Source: Cycas panzhihuaensis (taxonomy: Eukaryota > Cycadophyta). Taken from it: a stretch of DNA of 64,000 nucleotides. The DNA lies in assembly GCA_023213395.1 (NCBI GenBank), contig CM041465.1:1674001-1738000 (forward strand), in the 5' to 3' direction. Shown piece by piece: positions 9,369 through 20,194 of this stretch; position 1 is the stretch's first letter, and each line of letters opens with the position of its first letter. Under the pieces are notes generated by a model that did no database searches, was not told the origin of the DNA, and worked only from the letters and a program-made list of their open reading frames with translations. Both the position numbers and the translations under genes were made by a program.

Positions 9369-9771
9369 TACCCTTACCAACAACGTTATGCTGATTGTTG
9401 TCACCCAAAACTATAGTCTGATTACATCCATCTTTGAGTTCATTAAACCACTCTTTATGGAAAGTGATGTGGTTTGAGGCATTTGAGTTGATGTATCAAG
9501 TACCATTAGTGCCAAAAACAACACTAAACACAAGAGCTTTTCATCATCAACAGAAACAAGAATGGTTTTTCTAGCTCTCTTTTTATTTGCATTTTTCTTC
9601 CAATAGTTCTTCTCATGGTGATATTTCTAATTACAATATGAGTATGTGATATCCTTTTTAGTCTTATTGTGGATTCACTTGTGTTGTGAGAAAGAGGTGG
9701 AGTTTGTTTAGGAGTATTAATTTGGAGCTTCCTTCTAATTTGGGAAGCCAAAACCATGCCATTGTTTCTAC
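9369..9771 (-). pseudogene. Copia B-minus nucleocapsid and protease start
   Basis: Frames on the minus strand give DITYSYCN, a stop, KYHHEKNYW and then KKNANKKRAR. This is a zinc knuckle in which both outer Cys are Tyr and a stop sits inside. Further on, NELKDGCNQTIVLGDNN corresponds to the copia segment after the protease active site, where B-plus reads NELKYGCNQTIVLGDN. The changes fit G-to-A (C-to-T) decay. The fragment joins to 15911 once copia A is removed. Confidence 0.7.
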
Positions 9772-10128
9772 TCTTAACATGGCACTTGTTTGTTAAGCCA
9801 CTGATTAATGTAAATGTGGTGGTTTAACTTAATCGTGATTAATAAAATGGTGCAAGATATGTGGAGGGTCACAACCCTTGTCGGGTGACACCTCTTAGAA
9901 GGATATATATGTATATATATATCCTAGAGTCCATGTATGTTAAAATCAGGCAAGTGGTAATCAATGTGATTTATTGATCTTTGTGGTGGGTTTTTTCCCG
10001 AAAGGTTTTTCCACATAAATCTTGCGTACTGTGCATCTGTATTATGTGTGTCTCTTGTTTGCTTGCTGTATATGGTAAAATATTTTGCGGAATATAAACA
10101 TGTATATGCGCATTCGTGTTCCTTAATA
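9772..10128 (+). repeat. Copia A 5' LTR (357 bp)
   Basis: It aligns with 15562-15905 through the blocks GTTTGTTAAGCCACTG, GGGTCACAACCCTT, GGGTGAC and ATTTTGCGGAATATAAACATG. The TG start has changed to TC. A TATATATGTATATATATATCC tract near 9904 is TATA-like. A third copy of this LTR is at 37522-37866 (minus). Confidence 0.88.
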
Positions 10129-10140
10129 TGGTATCAGAGT
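10129..10140 (+). promoter_or_regulatory. Copia A primer-binding site
   Basis: TGGTATCAGAGT directly follows the LTR. It matches initiator-Met tRNA complementarity except for the last base. Confidence 0.88.
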
Positions 10141-11455
10141 CGTAGGGTCCTATGCAATTGAAGCAGAAAGTTGTGTGGAGTGGTGAGATCGTTGGTTTCA
10201 GGGTGATGCCGTCAAACCCAAGACGTGTCTTGAGGATCCATCTACTCTAACTACTTGGAAAAGTAGGCACAATCATTAGTGGTGGTTGAGGATGTGAAAT
10301 TCACCTATCAACGAAGCAAAGGCACGGTTGTAGTTTGAATTCAGATATGCAAGCCACGTTTGTTGTGTGAGTTGGCTTGTTGGGGTCATCTGAAGTTGTT
10401 TGGTGATCTGGAATAGTGATTGAAACTAGTGGAGCATGTTTTGATGGTCATTTGGTGGTGGTGAGGACAACCATGAATATATGGAAGTAAGTTGGTTTTA
10501 CTCTTCACAAAACACCATAGAATCCAATGTAAAATAAATCATTTGCCATCAAATCATACCTTTTTCATTTGTGGGTGAGATTGGAGCCTTGAATTAGTGT
10601 TTTTCTACCCTTGTATGAGTGTTGGACTGTACATGTGGCTGTAACAGTTATTGTTTGATGAAATTTGGCCTTAAATTAGATTGTGGCGTCTTTGCTTGAG
10701 TGTGTGGCCCTTCCTACATATCTGTATGAAGTAGCTGCGTTAAGGCTGGATGGGCTATGTGTGTAGTTCCTTACGAGCTGCGAATAGTCGAAAGTCAGAT
10801 TTGGTCGGTTCTTTGGTGCGCGGGTTGACTCTGATGTGTTTGTGACAGCCACAACTCCATTTATTCGACATTTGGCTGTGGAGATTTAAATGGGTATCTT
10901 TTGATTGATATTTACTAAGGTTTGATCCTTAGTAATTTAATTTAATCAAGTGTTATTTGATTTAAATTACGTGTGTTAAGTTGGGCGGACGGACGTATTA
11001 TGAAAAGTCACATTCTTTGGAATATGCCTTTTGGCATATTCCCTTTATAATATGACTTTATGAAAAGGGCCTTTGAACCATTGACATTCAATATATTTTA
11101 TTTGTCAAGTGCTTTGGAGCAATTTATGATTATTTTTTGAGCCATTTATCCTGTGCATCTGACTTGGAACACTGTACACGCTGTACTGTGTTGAGATTCC
11201 TTTACTTTTGAGCATATTCTAAGGCATCCTAAGTCCTTTTAAAAGATTTTTTGAGTATTTTGAGGATGTTTTCTAGAGCTTGTTGGTGAGGGGTGACCAA
11301 TTGGTGAGTTGCTCTGGGTGTGCGGTCATTGTTTTGCGTTCCCCAGTGAGTGTGCTTGAGATAGAGGTTATCACAATGGTGTAAGTTTTGTCCGGAAGAC
11401 TATAAGGTTATTAGTCTGGTGATATTAACTTATGTGTTGAAGCTTGTTTCTCGAG
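10141..11455 (+). other. Copia A leader, 1.3 kb, with strong inverted repeats
   Basis: No coding frame is visible. The leader is long for a copia element. It contains a 10-bp perfect stem GGAATATGCC-TTTT-GGCATATTCC (11019-11042) inside a longer imperfect hairpin with outer arms AAAGTCA and TGACTTT (about 11005-11059). A second palindrome, TTACTAAGG...CCTTAGTAA, lies near 10910-10935. Confidence 0.65.
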
Positions 11456-12310
11456 ATGGAATGTGTGATGCCCAAAGTTATCTTTAACGATAACAATTTC
11501 AACGAGTGGAAGGCCAACATGGAGTTAGTGTTGATGGTAAATCAACTCTGAGCGATTACTAAGGCGAAAGTGGACACGATCTCGCTTGAGCATAAAGAAC
11601 GTGGTGACTTGAGGAGAAGTAATTTATAGCCGTCAGATTATTGAAACTGTCACTGGCGACAGACTAAAGGGCTTTGGTTCATAACCTGGAGCAACCTGAC
11701 AAAATTTGGGCAAAATTGTGTGAAAGTTTTGAGAAAAAGAAGATGGATAGACGTTTGACCCTAATGTTGGAACTTCTTAATTCTAAAGTAGAAGATGAAG
11801 TCAACATAAATTCCTACTTGAATAAATCCCTGAGTTGAGGAATAAGTTAGAAGAATTAGAGCTGAATTTGATCAATGATGTGCTTTTGTTTGCGATAATA
11901 ACATTGAAGTTGTGTGCTGCTTTTGCCACTGTTCAAACCATTTATGGTAGAGATGAGGTGATGGAGGCAGAGACCTTTGATGGCATAAAGAGTCTTATTC
12001 TACCAGAGGATGCCAAGTTAAAACATAATGGGATGCTTGGAGGTTCTGAGTCGAGTCAAGCTTTAGTCATGAAAACATAGAGGAGAGAGGCCATTCAGGA
12101 GGAGAAGTTCACACAAAGGTCTGGGGAAGACTCTAGGGCGAAGAAGAAATTCAATGGTAAATGTAACTATTGCAAGAAGGAAGGCCACAGAGAAAAGAAC
12201 TGTTGGATCAAGAGACAAAACAGGCACAAAGTTAGCCAGGATGACAAAGGGGAGAGTGTTGCAGCACATTGCGTCAGAGCGTCAACCTTGTTCGCTGAGT
12301 CAAATTGTAG
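11456..12310 (+). pseudogene. Copia A gag, broken
   Basis: The ATG at 11456 opens MECVMPKVIFNDNNFNEWKA, a copia gag N-terminus, which soon meets a stop. The middle is shifted between frames. One open stretch runs 11835-12080 (LEELELNLINDVLLFAIITL), where the family usually has an L-x-x-L-x-x-I helix block before the knuckle. The zinc knuckle CNYCKKEGHREKNC is at about 12166-12207, with normal CX2CX4HX4C spacing. Gag forms the particle and binds RNA. Confidence 0.8.
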
Positions 12311-12530
12311 AGATTACTAGATTTTGGACTTTGGAGCGCAGAAGCATATCTCCTTTCAGAAGCATAACTTTGATACATGGAGTGAAAATCATAGTGGTGC
12401 GGAAATCATCCTTGGAGATGCTTGTGTGTTGTCAGTGGAATGTGTTGGTGAAATTTCCTTAACAGGTGGTAAGTTTATAGGGGTATATTATGTACCCAAG
12501 ATGCAATTGAATTTGCTTTCAGCTTGAGAA
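12311..12530 (+). pseudogene. Copia A protease
   Basis: The active-site region reads ILDFGAQKHISF, where copia proteases have D-S-G-A. The Ser is replaced by Phe, while the Asp remains. It is followed by AEIILGDACVLSVECVGEI and YVPKMQLNLLSA, typical of the copia protease C-terminus. A TGA stop ends the frame at 12526-12528, just before the pre-integrase region. Confidence 0.82.
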
Positions 12531-12545
12531 ATCTGTAAACAAGGA

Positions 12546-13591
12546 ATGAAGGTGGAGCTTTATCATGATAAATGTTTAATTAAGGATCCCAAGCAGAATT
12601 TCTTTGTCATTGCTACTGAGAAGGTTAGAGATAACTTTTGGGTGTTTCAAAAATTTCAATCTCAGAAAGAGTCTTATGCCTTTGTTGCTAGTGCAGATGA
12701 TATGAGCAAATTATGGCATGATCACCTAGGTCACCTTAATTACAAAAGCATCGCATTGCTGAAAAGATTGAAAATGGTGGAAGGGTTACCATCTATTTCA
12801 TGTTTAGATGGTGTTTGTGAAGGGTGCATGTATGGGAAGTATCATCGTTATCCTTTTGCTTTAGACAATGCCTGGAGAGCCATGGAGAAGCTTGAGCTTG
12901 TGTATACAGATGTGATTGGTCCACTCCCAAATCTTTCAATATCGGAAGCTCAGTACACCTTAGTGTTTGTGGACGATTACACTAGGAAGGCTTGAGAATA
13001 TTTCCTTAAGAACAAGTTAGATGTGTTTGATCGCTTCTGTGACTGGACAACGAGTGTAGAAAATGAAAGTGATAAGAAGATTAAGACATTAAGAAGTGAT
13101 AATGGCAAGGAATATGACAATCATGCGTTTACTCAGTTCTGCCGAGATCATGGTATAAAACAGGAGTTAATTGTCCCATATACCCCACAACAAAACGATG
13201 TTGCAGAAAGGAAAAATTGTACCATGATGGAGATGGCCAGGTGTATGGTGCACTCGAAAAACGTGCCACCGATGTTTTGGGCAGAAGTTGTGATGATTGC
13301 TGTTTACATTTTGAACTGGTTACCCATTAAATCAGTTCGTAGCATGACCCCTAAAGAAAAATGGACTAGTCATAAACCTGTCATTAGCCATTTAAAAACA
13401 TTTGGGTGCATTGGATATGCACACATCTTAGACGACAATCACAAAAAACATTTAGGTGCATTGGATATGCACACGTGTTAGATGATAATCACAAAGAGCT
13501 AGATCACAAGAGTTTGAAGTATATCTTTGTGGGGTATTTAGATCAAACAAAGCTTATAGACTGTGGGATTTGTCAGGGAGAAAAATTGTGA
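12546..13591 (+). pseudogene. Copia A integrase with internal 50-bp duplication
   Basis: The pre-integrase zinc region has WHDHLGHLNY and CLDGVCEGCMYGK (an HHCC set). The core has LVYTDVIGP (Asp), LRSDNGKEYDN (Asp) and DVAERKNCTMMEMARCM (Glu), so the DDE triad is present. A TGA stop lies near 12993 after VFVDDYTRKA. Near the C-terminus a 50-base tandem duplication shifts the frame. The tail then reads HKSLKYIFVGYLDQTK, the usual copia integrase end. Confidence 0.88.
13401..13500 (+). repeat. 50-bp tandem duplication in copia A integrase
   Basis: Two 50-base units, each starting TTT(G/A)GGTGCATTGGATATGC, occupy 13401-13450 and 13451-13500. They differ at about six to eight sites, so the duplication is old. 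It repeats the GYAH(I/V)LDDNHK peptide and changes the frame. Confidence 0.9.
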
Positions 13592-13797
13592 TTAATCGAG
13601 ATGTTAAATTTGATGAGTTATCAATGTATCGTGTCGAAAAATCATCAAAAGAGCCTTTTTATCCCCCACTACTTCCATTCTCAGATTCATCAGCTGAAGA
13701 GGATGATGAGCGAGTCGTTGGAATTCATGAGGAAGCTAGATCGAGTGGAGTGAGTAATAGTGAAGAGTCGTCACATGAAGAAGTACCTCTAGCATGA
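13570..13797 (+). CDS. Copia A integrase-RT connector
   Basis: The segment begins RKIVINRDVKFDE, the last conserved box of copia integrase. It then becomes an acidic, Ser-rich linker (SSAEEDDERVV, SNSEESSHEE), which in this family joins integrase to RT. It has no catalytic residues. The frame ends at a TGA shortly before the RT start. Confidence 0.7.
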   Translation: MSGRKIVINRDVKFDELSMYRVEKSSKEPFYPPLLPFSDSSAEEDDERVVGIHEEARSSGVSNSEESSHEEVPLA

Positions 13798-13908
13798 GGT
13801 CCTTTTATATCGTTATGAGCAAGGAAGACGATTGAGGATTCTGGAGTGGCGATGAATACCCTTACTAATGAGAGGAGAACATGAAATCAACATGTTAGTC
13901 GAATTCTG

Positions 13909-14953
13909 TTGGTAGACACCAACAACTCCAGTAATCTCGATTCCTATGATGAAGCGAAAGGTGATCCACAATGGAGAGCTGCAATGGAAGAGGAGTATGG
14001 TTCGCTCATAAAAAATGACATATGGGATTTGGTTCCGCTCCCGTCGACAAAGAACCTTGTTGAATATAAGTGGGTCTATAAGACTAAGTTCTGATCCGAT
14101 GGAGAGGTGGACAAGTACAAGGCCGAGCTTGTTACTCAAGGATTTAAACAAAAGGAAGGAATTGATTATGAGGAGACATTTGCACCAGTCTCCAAGATAA
14201 TAGTGGCCCATTTGATCGTTTCCTTAGCAGTTGCTTATGGTTGGGAGTTACACCAGATGGATGTCAAGTCCGCGTTTCTTAATAGGGATCTGAAGGAGAA
14301 GATTTACGTGTCACAACCTTTGGGTTTCATTAAAGAAGGCCAGGAGCATCTTGTGTGCCAATTGAAGAAATCATTTTATGGGCTGAAACAAGCACCCTGT
14401 GCTTGGTATGAGAAGATTGATGCCAGGTTGAAAGCTAAAAAATTTGTTGTTTTTGATTTCAACCCGAATCTATATGTGAAAAGGAGAGGGACCTTAATAG
14501 TAGCTATTGTGTTGTATGTGGATGATTTACTCATCGAAGGCAACCATAATAAGACTATTATAGGAGTCAAGTCCAATTTGGGAGCTACTTTTGATATGAC
14601 AAACCTTGTGAGACTTCACTACTTCTTGGGCATTCAAGTCAGGCAGATGGAAAATCAGATCATGTTGTTGCAGATGCAGTATGTGAAGAATCTACTGGAG
14701 AAGTTCAAGCTGTAGGATTGTAAGCCGGTTACAACACCATGTGCTAAGGGCGCAAGACTATAGAAAGATATGGCCAAACCCTCTATGGATGGAACAAGTA
14801 CCATTAGTTGGTAGGGAGTCTAATCTATTTGACTCATACCAGACCACATATCGCCTATGTTGTTGGATTGGTTTTCTGATATATGTAGAATCCTCAAGAA
14901 CCACATTGGGTTGTAGTGAAGCGGATTCTGAAGTACTTGAAGGGAACACTTAG
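13909..14953 (+). pseudogene. Copia A reverse transcriptase, broken
   Basis: The RT start is EAKGDPQWRAAMEEEYGSL with WDLVPLPSTKNLVEYKWVYK at 13909-14094. A TGA follows, then KAELVTQGFKQKEGIDYEET, WELHQMDVKSAFLNRDL, SFYGLKQAPCAWY and the catalytic LYVDDLLI near 14512-14535 at 14107-14715. Copia RT has YVDD, which is intact here. After a stop at 14715 the C-terminal part (SLF-DSYQTTYRLC region) continues in other frames to about 14950. Confidence 0.9.
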
Positions 14954-15480
14954 TCTTGGTCTTGAATATCGTGATGGTGAGGAGATAAAGTTGTATGGCT
15001 ACATTGATGCTGGTTGGGGAGGAGACTGACGATTGGATGTCTATTGTTGGATACATCTTTGGTGTTGGTAATGGATTTGTTTCGTGGTAGTTGAAGAAGT
15101 GACAAACAATGGCGCTATCTTCTACAGAGGTAGAATATCAAGGACTCAATGCTGGTGCGAAGGAAGATGTATGGTTGCAAGGTCTCTTGGAAGTTCTTGG
15201 AGTTTTAAATGGACATTCAATTATTTTCGTTGATAATCAGAGTGTCATTTGCTTGTTAAAGAATTTAGAGTTTCATGCTCGTACGAAGCACATTGAGATA
15301 TAACAGCAGTACATCTATGAACAGATCAAGTCAGGGAAGCTGCGGGTTGACTATTGTCCAAGTGAATATCAACTTGTAGATGTCTTCACCAAAGTGCTTA
15401 CTAAAGATCATTGGACAAAGATGCATATCGGATTAGGAATCACAGATGTTATTCTTGAGGGGGGATGTATTGACAAGGAT
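14954..15480 (+). pseudogene. Copia A RNase H, broken
   Basis: The RNase H begins with YIDAGWGG-like sequence near 14995-15025. It continues at 15109-15303 with ALSSTEVEYQGLNAGAKEDV then WLQGLLEVL, FVDNQSVICL and FHARTKHIEI, the canonical copia RNase H ending. After a TAA the final part (QLVDVFTKVLTKD-like, stop-free in reading) reaches about 15480. The last Asp box and the conserved E in STEVEY are visible. Confidence 0.85.
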
Positions 15481-15551
15481 AAAGAAGTAGAATAGTCTCA
15501 GCCTTCGTGATAACACAACTGCTGCAAGTTGCAGGTTCTCCGCATTCACAT

Positions 15552-15561
15552 TAAGGGGGGA
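15552..15561 (+). promoter_or_regulatory. Copia A polypurine tract
   Basis: TAAGGGGGGA lies directly before the 3' LTR start TGTTAATG and primes plus-strand DNA synthesis. The matching tract in A2 is at 37867-37876 on the minus strand. Confidence 0.85.
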
Positions 15562-15905
15562 TGTTAATGTGGCAATTGTTTGTTAAGCCACTGGTTAATG
15601 TAAATGTGGTAATTTAACTTAATTGTGATTAATGAAATGGTGCGAAATATGAGGGTCACAACCCTTATCGGGTGACGCCTCTTGGAAGGATATATATATC
15701 TTAGAGCCCTTGTATATTAAAATAAAGTAACTGGTAATCAATATGATCTATTGATCTTTATAGTGGGTTTTTTTTTGAAAGAATTTCTTATTTAAATCTT
15801 GTATACTGTGCATCTATATTCTATGTATATCTTGTTTGCTTGTTGTGTATGGTAAAAGATTTTGCGGAATATAAACATGTATGTATGCATTCATGCTCTT
15901 TAACA
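15562..15905 (+). repeat. Copia A 3' LTR (344 bp)
   Basis: It begins TGTTAATGTGGC and ends CTTTAACA, both normal TG...CA ends. It aligns with the 5' LTR with many scattered substitutions and small gaps. Confidence 0.9.
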
Positions 15906-15910
15906 ACTAC

Positions 15911-16539
15911 CAACATATCCTCCCATAAGAGAAGTCCAACAAGCTCCTCAAAAGCAAGCAATCGAGTTCTCTCAGCAAGACATAGTCTAGTTACAAAGAT
16001 ATGATAACCTTCATGTAGGCTATTGAGAGTAATACTCACAAGCTCCTTGTCCTCAACTTTCTCTCCTATTGTGATCAACTGATTTCTAATCTGCTTTAAT
16101 TTTTGCAAATGCAGGGAGATAGAGTCACCAACAATCATCTTACAGAATAAAGTAAGTTTCTAAGGTACAACACTGTAGTTTCATTCTTGGTTTCATACAT
16201 CTTTTGAAGTGTTTGCCATGCATCCTTGGAAAAAGTCTTTCCATGAAGATGAGTGATGAGATTGATAGCGATAGAAAGCCCAATGATAGCCAATGCTTCT
16301 TTGTCATGATCTCTCTAGTCTTCAACATCTTTGTTGGTTATAGTTGTAGCGATTGGAGTAGATCCTATTGCGACTGACGTGGAGGCATTGACATGATTCA
16401 ACTCTTTCCCTTCAACAATCTTCATTAATTTTTTAAGTGCTAAAATGTTGGGAATTTTAAACTTCCAAATTACATAGTTCTTACCATTTAACTTGCGTGC
16501 ATTCGGTAAGACATAACTGACAATGTTTACACTAGACAT
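15911..16539 (-). pseudogene. Copia B-minus gag N-terminal two thirds
   Basis: From ATG 16539-16537 the frame reads MSSVNIVSYVLPNARKLNGK then NYVIWKFKI, the copia gag N-terminus, with ILALKKLMKIVEGKEL after it. A stop near 16315 is followed by HDKEALAIIGLSI-type sequence at 16140-16328 and then by LHLQKLKQIRNQLITIGEKV, LVSITLNSLHEGYHIF and LLAFEELVGLLL. The gene is cut at 15910 by copia A. It assembles particles in intact elements. Confidence 0.82.
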
Positions 16540-17389
16540 GGTGAGAAATAATGCAAAAGACCAAGACTGTAGGCATGAATTTATAAAGAGACTCAATGGC
16601 TGCAAGGTCAAATTACAATTTTGGATATGATAGAATGAAGGTATAACTAAACACAAGGTGTCAAAATTTGAAATCACTAAAAACGGATAAGAAATAAGTG
16701 AGTTATAGTGCTTAGCCCCTTTTCAAAGTTTAAAGCCACCGCACCACGTAACTGACGATTGAAGACATAAAGTGCGGACTCCAAATAGGTTTAAAAATAA
16801 TTTAATATTACTAAAATCATTAAAAAGCAAGATTAGTAATTTTAATAAACTTGCATTTGGAAATTTGAATTGTTGAAGTCAAAATGTCGCCCACGCACGA
16901 TTGCCCAAGTTTGTGTAGGTTGTGCAATGAAATTTGATAATTCTGAAGTAAATTTCTTTGATTTGAAGTCTAGATCTGACAATTATGAAGCTGATCTACA
17001 CATTCATAGTGAAAAATAGAGAGAAAATGAGCCAAAATTTGCAAAACATAGAGCGAGAAATGGGGTTTGGAAGGGTAGCCACTTCCCTGATGTTTTGAGG
17101 TAGATTTAGAGCAAAATAACTCGATCAAAAGGTATAAATCTATGCCAAATGGTCCTTAGATGTGTTGGCAATAGTCCCACGTGCAAGAAATCTACAAAAT
17201 CAAGGTATCTGAAGTGCCCAACATTGCCGAAAATGCCCCTACAGTCAAAATGTTGCACTTCCAACTGATAAAACTCTCGTGGTTTTGCTTGAAAGCTACA
17301 AGAATCAACAATGAAAATCTACAGTGCAAGAATTATATGCTAATAGACTAAAATGTATGAAAAAGATCACAAGATTCCCATGTATTGAA
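16540..17389 (-). other. Copia B-minus leader
   Basis: About 850 bases between the primer-binding site and gag, with no coding frame. It matches 19325-20194 of B-plus in places, for example CTTCCAACTGATAA near 17260 and GGGAAGTGG near 17080 (reverse strand). Confidence 0.65.
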
Positions 17390-17407
17390 CTTTGGGCTCT
17401 AATACCA
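17390..17407 (-). promoter_or_regulatory. Copia B-minus primer-binding site
   Basis: TGGTATTAGAGCCCAAAG follows the LTR end CCAACA on the element strand. It differs by one C-to-T change from TGGTATCAGAGC. Confidence 0.82.
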
Positions 17408-17781
17408 TGTTGGGAATGAGAGATAAACTAGATTGAAATTAGCATGTAAGAGAGAGCAATAAGACGAACATGATTGCACAATGATAACAAGAAATAATCT
17501 TGCATTAAGATCACAAAGAATGCAATATCTTAGCGTACTTTGTATGCATTAATTAATTAATTGATCATCATCTATTGATGAGAACAAGACCATTCCTCAT
17601 ATTAATAAGAGTGCGAGCGAAGAATAAAGCTATAAAATAGGGAAACATCTCAATAGACCTCACGCATGCTCTTGTATGTGTGAGAGCAAGAATAGAAATA
17701 TAACACATGAAAGAACTTTCCTAATCTAGCATTAGTCAACTTGAGGAAATAATGAGAAGGAATTAGACATTATTTTTAACA
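17408..17781 (-). repeat. Copia B-minus 5' LTR (374 bp)
   Basis: It starts TGTTAAAAATAATGTC at 17781 on the minus strand and ends TTCCCAACA at 17408. It is clearly homologous to 18949-19324 (plus), including AATAATGTCTAATTC, GAGCATGC and TCTAGTTTATCTCTCATT. The two LTRs face each other head-to-head. Confidence 0.85.
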
Positions 17782-18948
17782 TTATGCATGTTAATTTTTG
17801 TGATCATTGAGTATTGCCCGAGTCCATTTACCTTATTGATGAACACTAGATATATTCAATGATAATAGATACTTCTATATGTTTCTAACTTAATTCTTAT
17901 TTAGTGTGGAGATGTATGAGATTATCGTTTTAATCATGCAAATGCTAATTTGAAGGCTTGGTTTTATCTTTATTATTATCCACTTTCTTTCCTCCTTTAC
18001 TTTATTTTCATTTTGTAGTATTGGCACTTATTTCCATGCTCTCTTTACATCCTTGTAAATTGTATAACTTTCTCAATTAATATAGCAAGATACTAGTTGC
18101 GAATATCTTGATCTACATGCTAGTCTTTAATGTGCATTGTAAATACTGCATGTAACTGTATAACTAGCTACATAAAAAGGGAGTTGGCCCTTTAAGTGAA
18201 GGGTTTTTACCCATTAGTTACCTTTAGTTTTTGTCCCTTGCTTCAAACTATCTATAGACCTAGTCACTTTCTAGCATTCTTGGAGAGTACAAAAATTTGG
18301 GTCAATAGGTTCAAAGTTCATTCACCTTATGCATGTGGGACAATTGGAATTGAACTTCCATCACAATTTAAAACTTGGACTTTTGATTGGTTATAACTTT
18401 TGAACCAGTGGTTTGATTTAAGAGTTTTATAGCTTCTTGGAAAGCATTGGAAGAGCTCTTTCCAATCGTATTCACTCTTGAATTTATTATTAGGTTTAAT
18501 AGTGTCAAAATATGACACCAAATTATGAACTCGTGAACTTTAAAGTCGAAGCTTAAAGAGCTTCAAGCAGGTGGACAACATTCTTGTATCATTTAATGCT
18601 TCTGCAACACCTTATTAAATGCTCCTGCAACATTCGTTAAAGGCTTCTGCACTAGTTATTAGTGAGGCATCACTACAATGTGATTAGGATGCCCTCTGAA
18701 ATGTCAATAACATTCTCTCAAATGTCGTTAGAAGGAGATTAATCCTTAATTGTTGGGTAAATGAAGTTGACTTGAGAAAGGTAGTGGACTAGTAAGTCAA
18801 TGGACTCACGGTCTAAATATAAGAGGTTTACAATTGTTGCTCACTTTTAGCACCCAAAGTTTATGCATATGCCTTTTTAGCATTTGGATTAGAGGGTGAG
18901 CATCCACTCACATAATTATAGGATTTCCATGCTTGGAGGGGTTGTGAG
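17782..18948. other. Spacer between the two head-to-head copia B copies
   Basis: No gene is recognisable in these 1167 bases. A short degenerate repeat, about 27 bases with the core AATGCTTCTGCAACA, occurs three times at 18588-18657. A TATA-like CTAAATATAAGAGG lies near 18814, so part of 18187-18948 could be a solo LTR of an unlisted family, but no TG...CA pair or target duplication could be proved. Confidence 0.5.
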
Positions 18949-19324
18949 AGTTAAAAATAATGTCTAATTCTTTCTCATTCTTTTCTTTGAGTTGACTAAT
19001 ATGCTACATTAGGTAGGTTCTCTGGAAAGTTGTATTTCTATTTTTGCTCTTACACATGCAAGAGCATGCATGAGTTGTTCCTTGATGTTTCCTTGCTTTA
19101 CAACTTTTACAATTTTATTCTTTGCTCACACTCTCATTAAAATTGTGAGTGTTCTTGCTCTCATCAATTAATTGATTGATTGATTCATAGAGGGTAGATT
19201 GAGCTGTTGTACTATTTTGTGATCTAATGCAAGATTATTCCTTGTAAATATTGTGAAATAGTGTTTGGTTTATTGCTCTCTTTTACATACTAGTTTCAAT
19301 CTAGTTTATCTCTCATTTCCAACA
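18949..19324 (+). repeat. Copia B-plus 5' LTR (376 bp)
   Basis: It runs from AGTTAAAAATAATG (TG changed to AG) to TTTCCAACA. It is homologous to the B-minus LTR at 17408-17781. A (TTGA)n-like tract, AATTAATTGATTGATTGATT, lies near 19166-19186. The following TGGGATCATAGCCC (19325-19338) is a degraded initiator-Met primer-binding site. Confidence 0.83.
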
Positions 19325-20194
19325 TGGGATCATAGCCCATGGTTTATTACATGGGAATTTGTTGATTTTTTTTCATACACTTTAGTTTGTTAACATATTA
19401 TTGTTGTAGTACAGATCTGCATTGTTGATTCTTGCAACTTTCAAGCGAACCCACGAGATATTTATTAGTTGGAAGTGTGTCATTTTCATTGTAGGGGCAT
19501 TTTTGGTAGCACTGGACCCTATAATTAACTCATTTTTATAGATTTCTTGCTTGTGGGATTGTTGCAAACATATCTAAAGACCATTTGGCACTGATTTTTG
19601 CCTTTTGAATGAGTTAATTTGGTTTGTACTTGCCTCAGAATGTTAGGGAAGTGGGGAACCTTCCAAACCCCATTTCTTGCTATTAATCTGTAGTTTTTGG
19701 CTCAATTCCTCTGCTCTTCATTGTAGATACTTGGAACAACTTGATATTTGTCATATCTAGCCTTCAGTCAAAGAAAATCTCTTCAACATTCATTGATTTG
19801 GCCTCATGAAGTTGTGTGAGTGTGCACGAAGGACTTTTGGCTGGCGATTATGAAAAATCTTGGTCAAAATTTTAGCGTAGGTCATCAAATATTTTAATGT
19901 TTCACTTTTACAATGTTTTTAAGTGAAGTTGAAGTGTTTTGAGATTTGTTTCATGTCTGCGCTTTTTTATTTTGGGCCGTGGTCACATGCAGTAAGTGTT
20001 TTATTCTTCGGAAAGGGGCTAAGGCTTATATCTTACTTATTTGTTGTTCATTTTCAGTCATTTCAATTGTTAACATCTTATTTTTAGCTATACTTTCATT
20101 CTGTGAGTCCAAAATTGTAATTATACACCTTGTGGCCACTTAGTCTCTTTATAAACTTAGGCATGTAGTCTTGGTTTCTTGCATTTTTCTCCCC
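19325..20194 (+). other. Copia B-plus leader
   Basis: No coding frame. A degraded primer-binding site is at its start, and the rest is AT-rich and matches the B-minus leader in parts. Confidence 0.6.

Larger units (their letters stand above)
9772..15905 (+). mobile_element. Ty1/copia element A, both LTRs present
   Basis: The structure is 5' LTR 9772-10128, primer-binding site 10129-10140, leader, gag, protease, integrase, RT, RNase H, polypurine tract 15552-15561 and 3' LTR 15562-15905. The order gag-protease-integrase-RT-RNase H is that of Ty1/copia. Flanks TCTAC (9767-9771) and ACTAC (15906-15910) agree at four of five bases and fit a target duplication. The other B copy shows the empty site. 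The LTRs differ at many positions, so the insertion is old. Reading frames are interrupted several times. Confidence 0.92.
9369..17781 (-). mobile_element. Copia B, minus-strand copy (B-minus), split by copia A
   Basis: The element reads from its 5' LTR (17781-17408) through primer-binding site, leader and gag (16539-15911). It is then interrupted by the whole of copia A, and resumes at 9771-9369 with the zinc knuckle and protease start. There it is cut by copia D. The plus-strand copy B-plus shows the uninterrupted version of the A insertion point near 20840. All frames are degraded. Confidence 0.85.
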
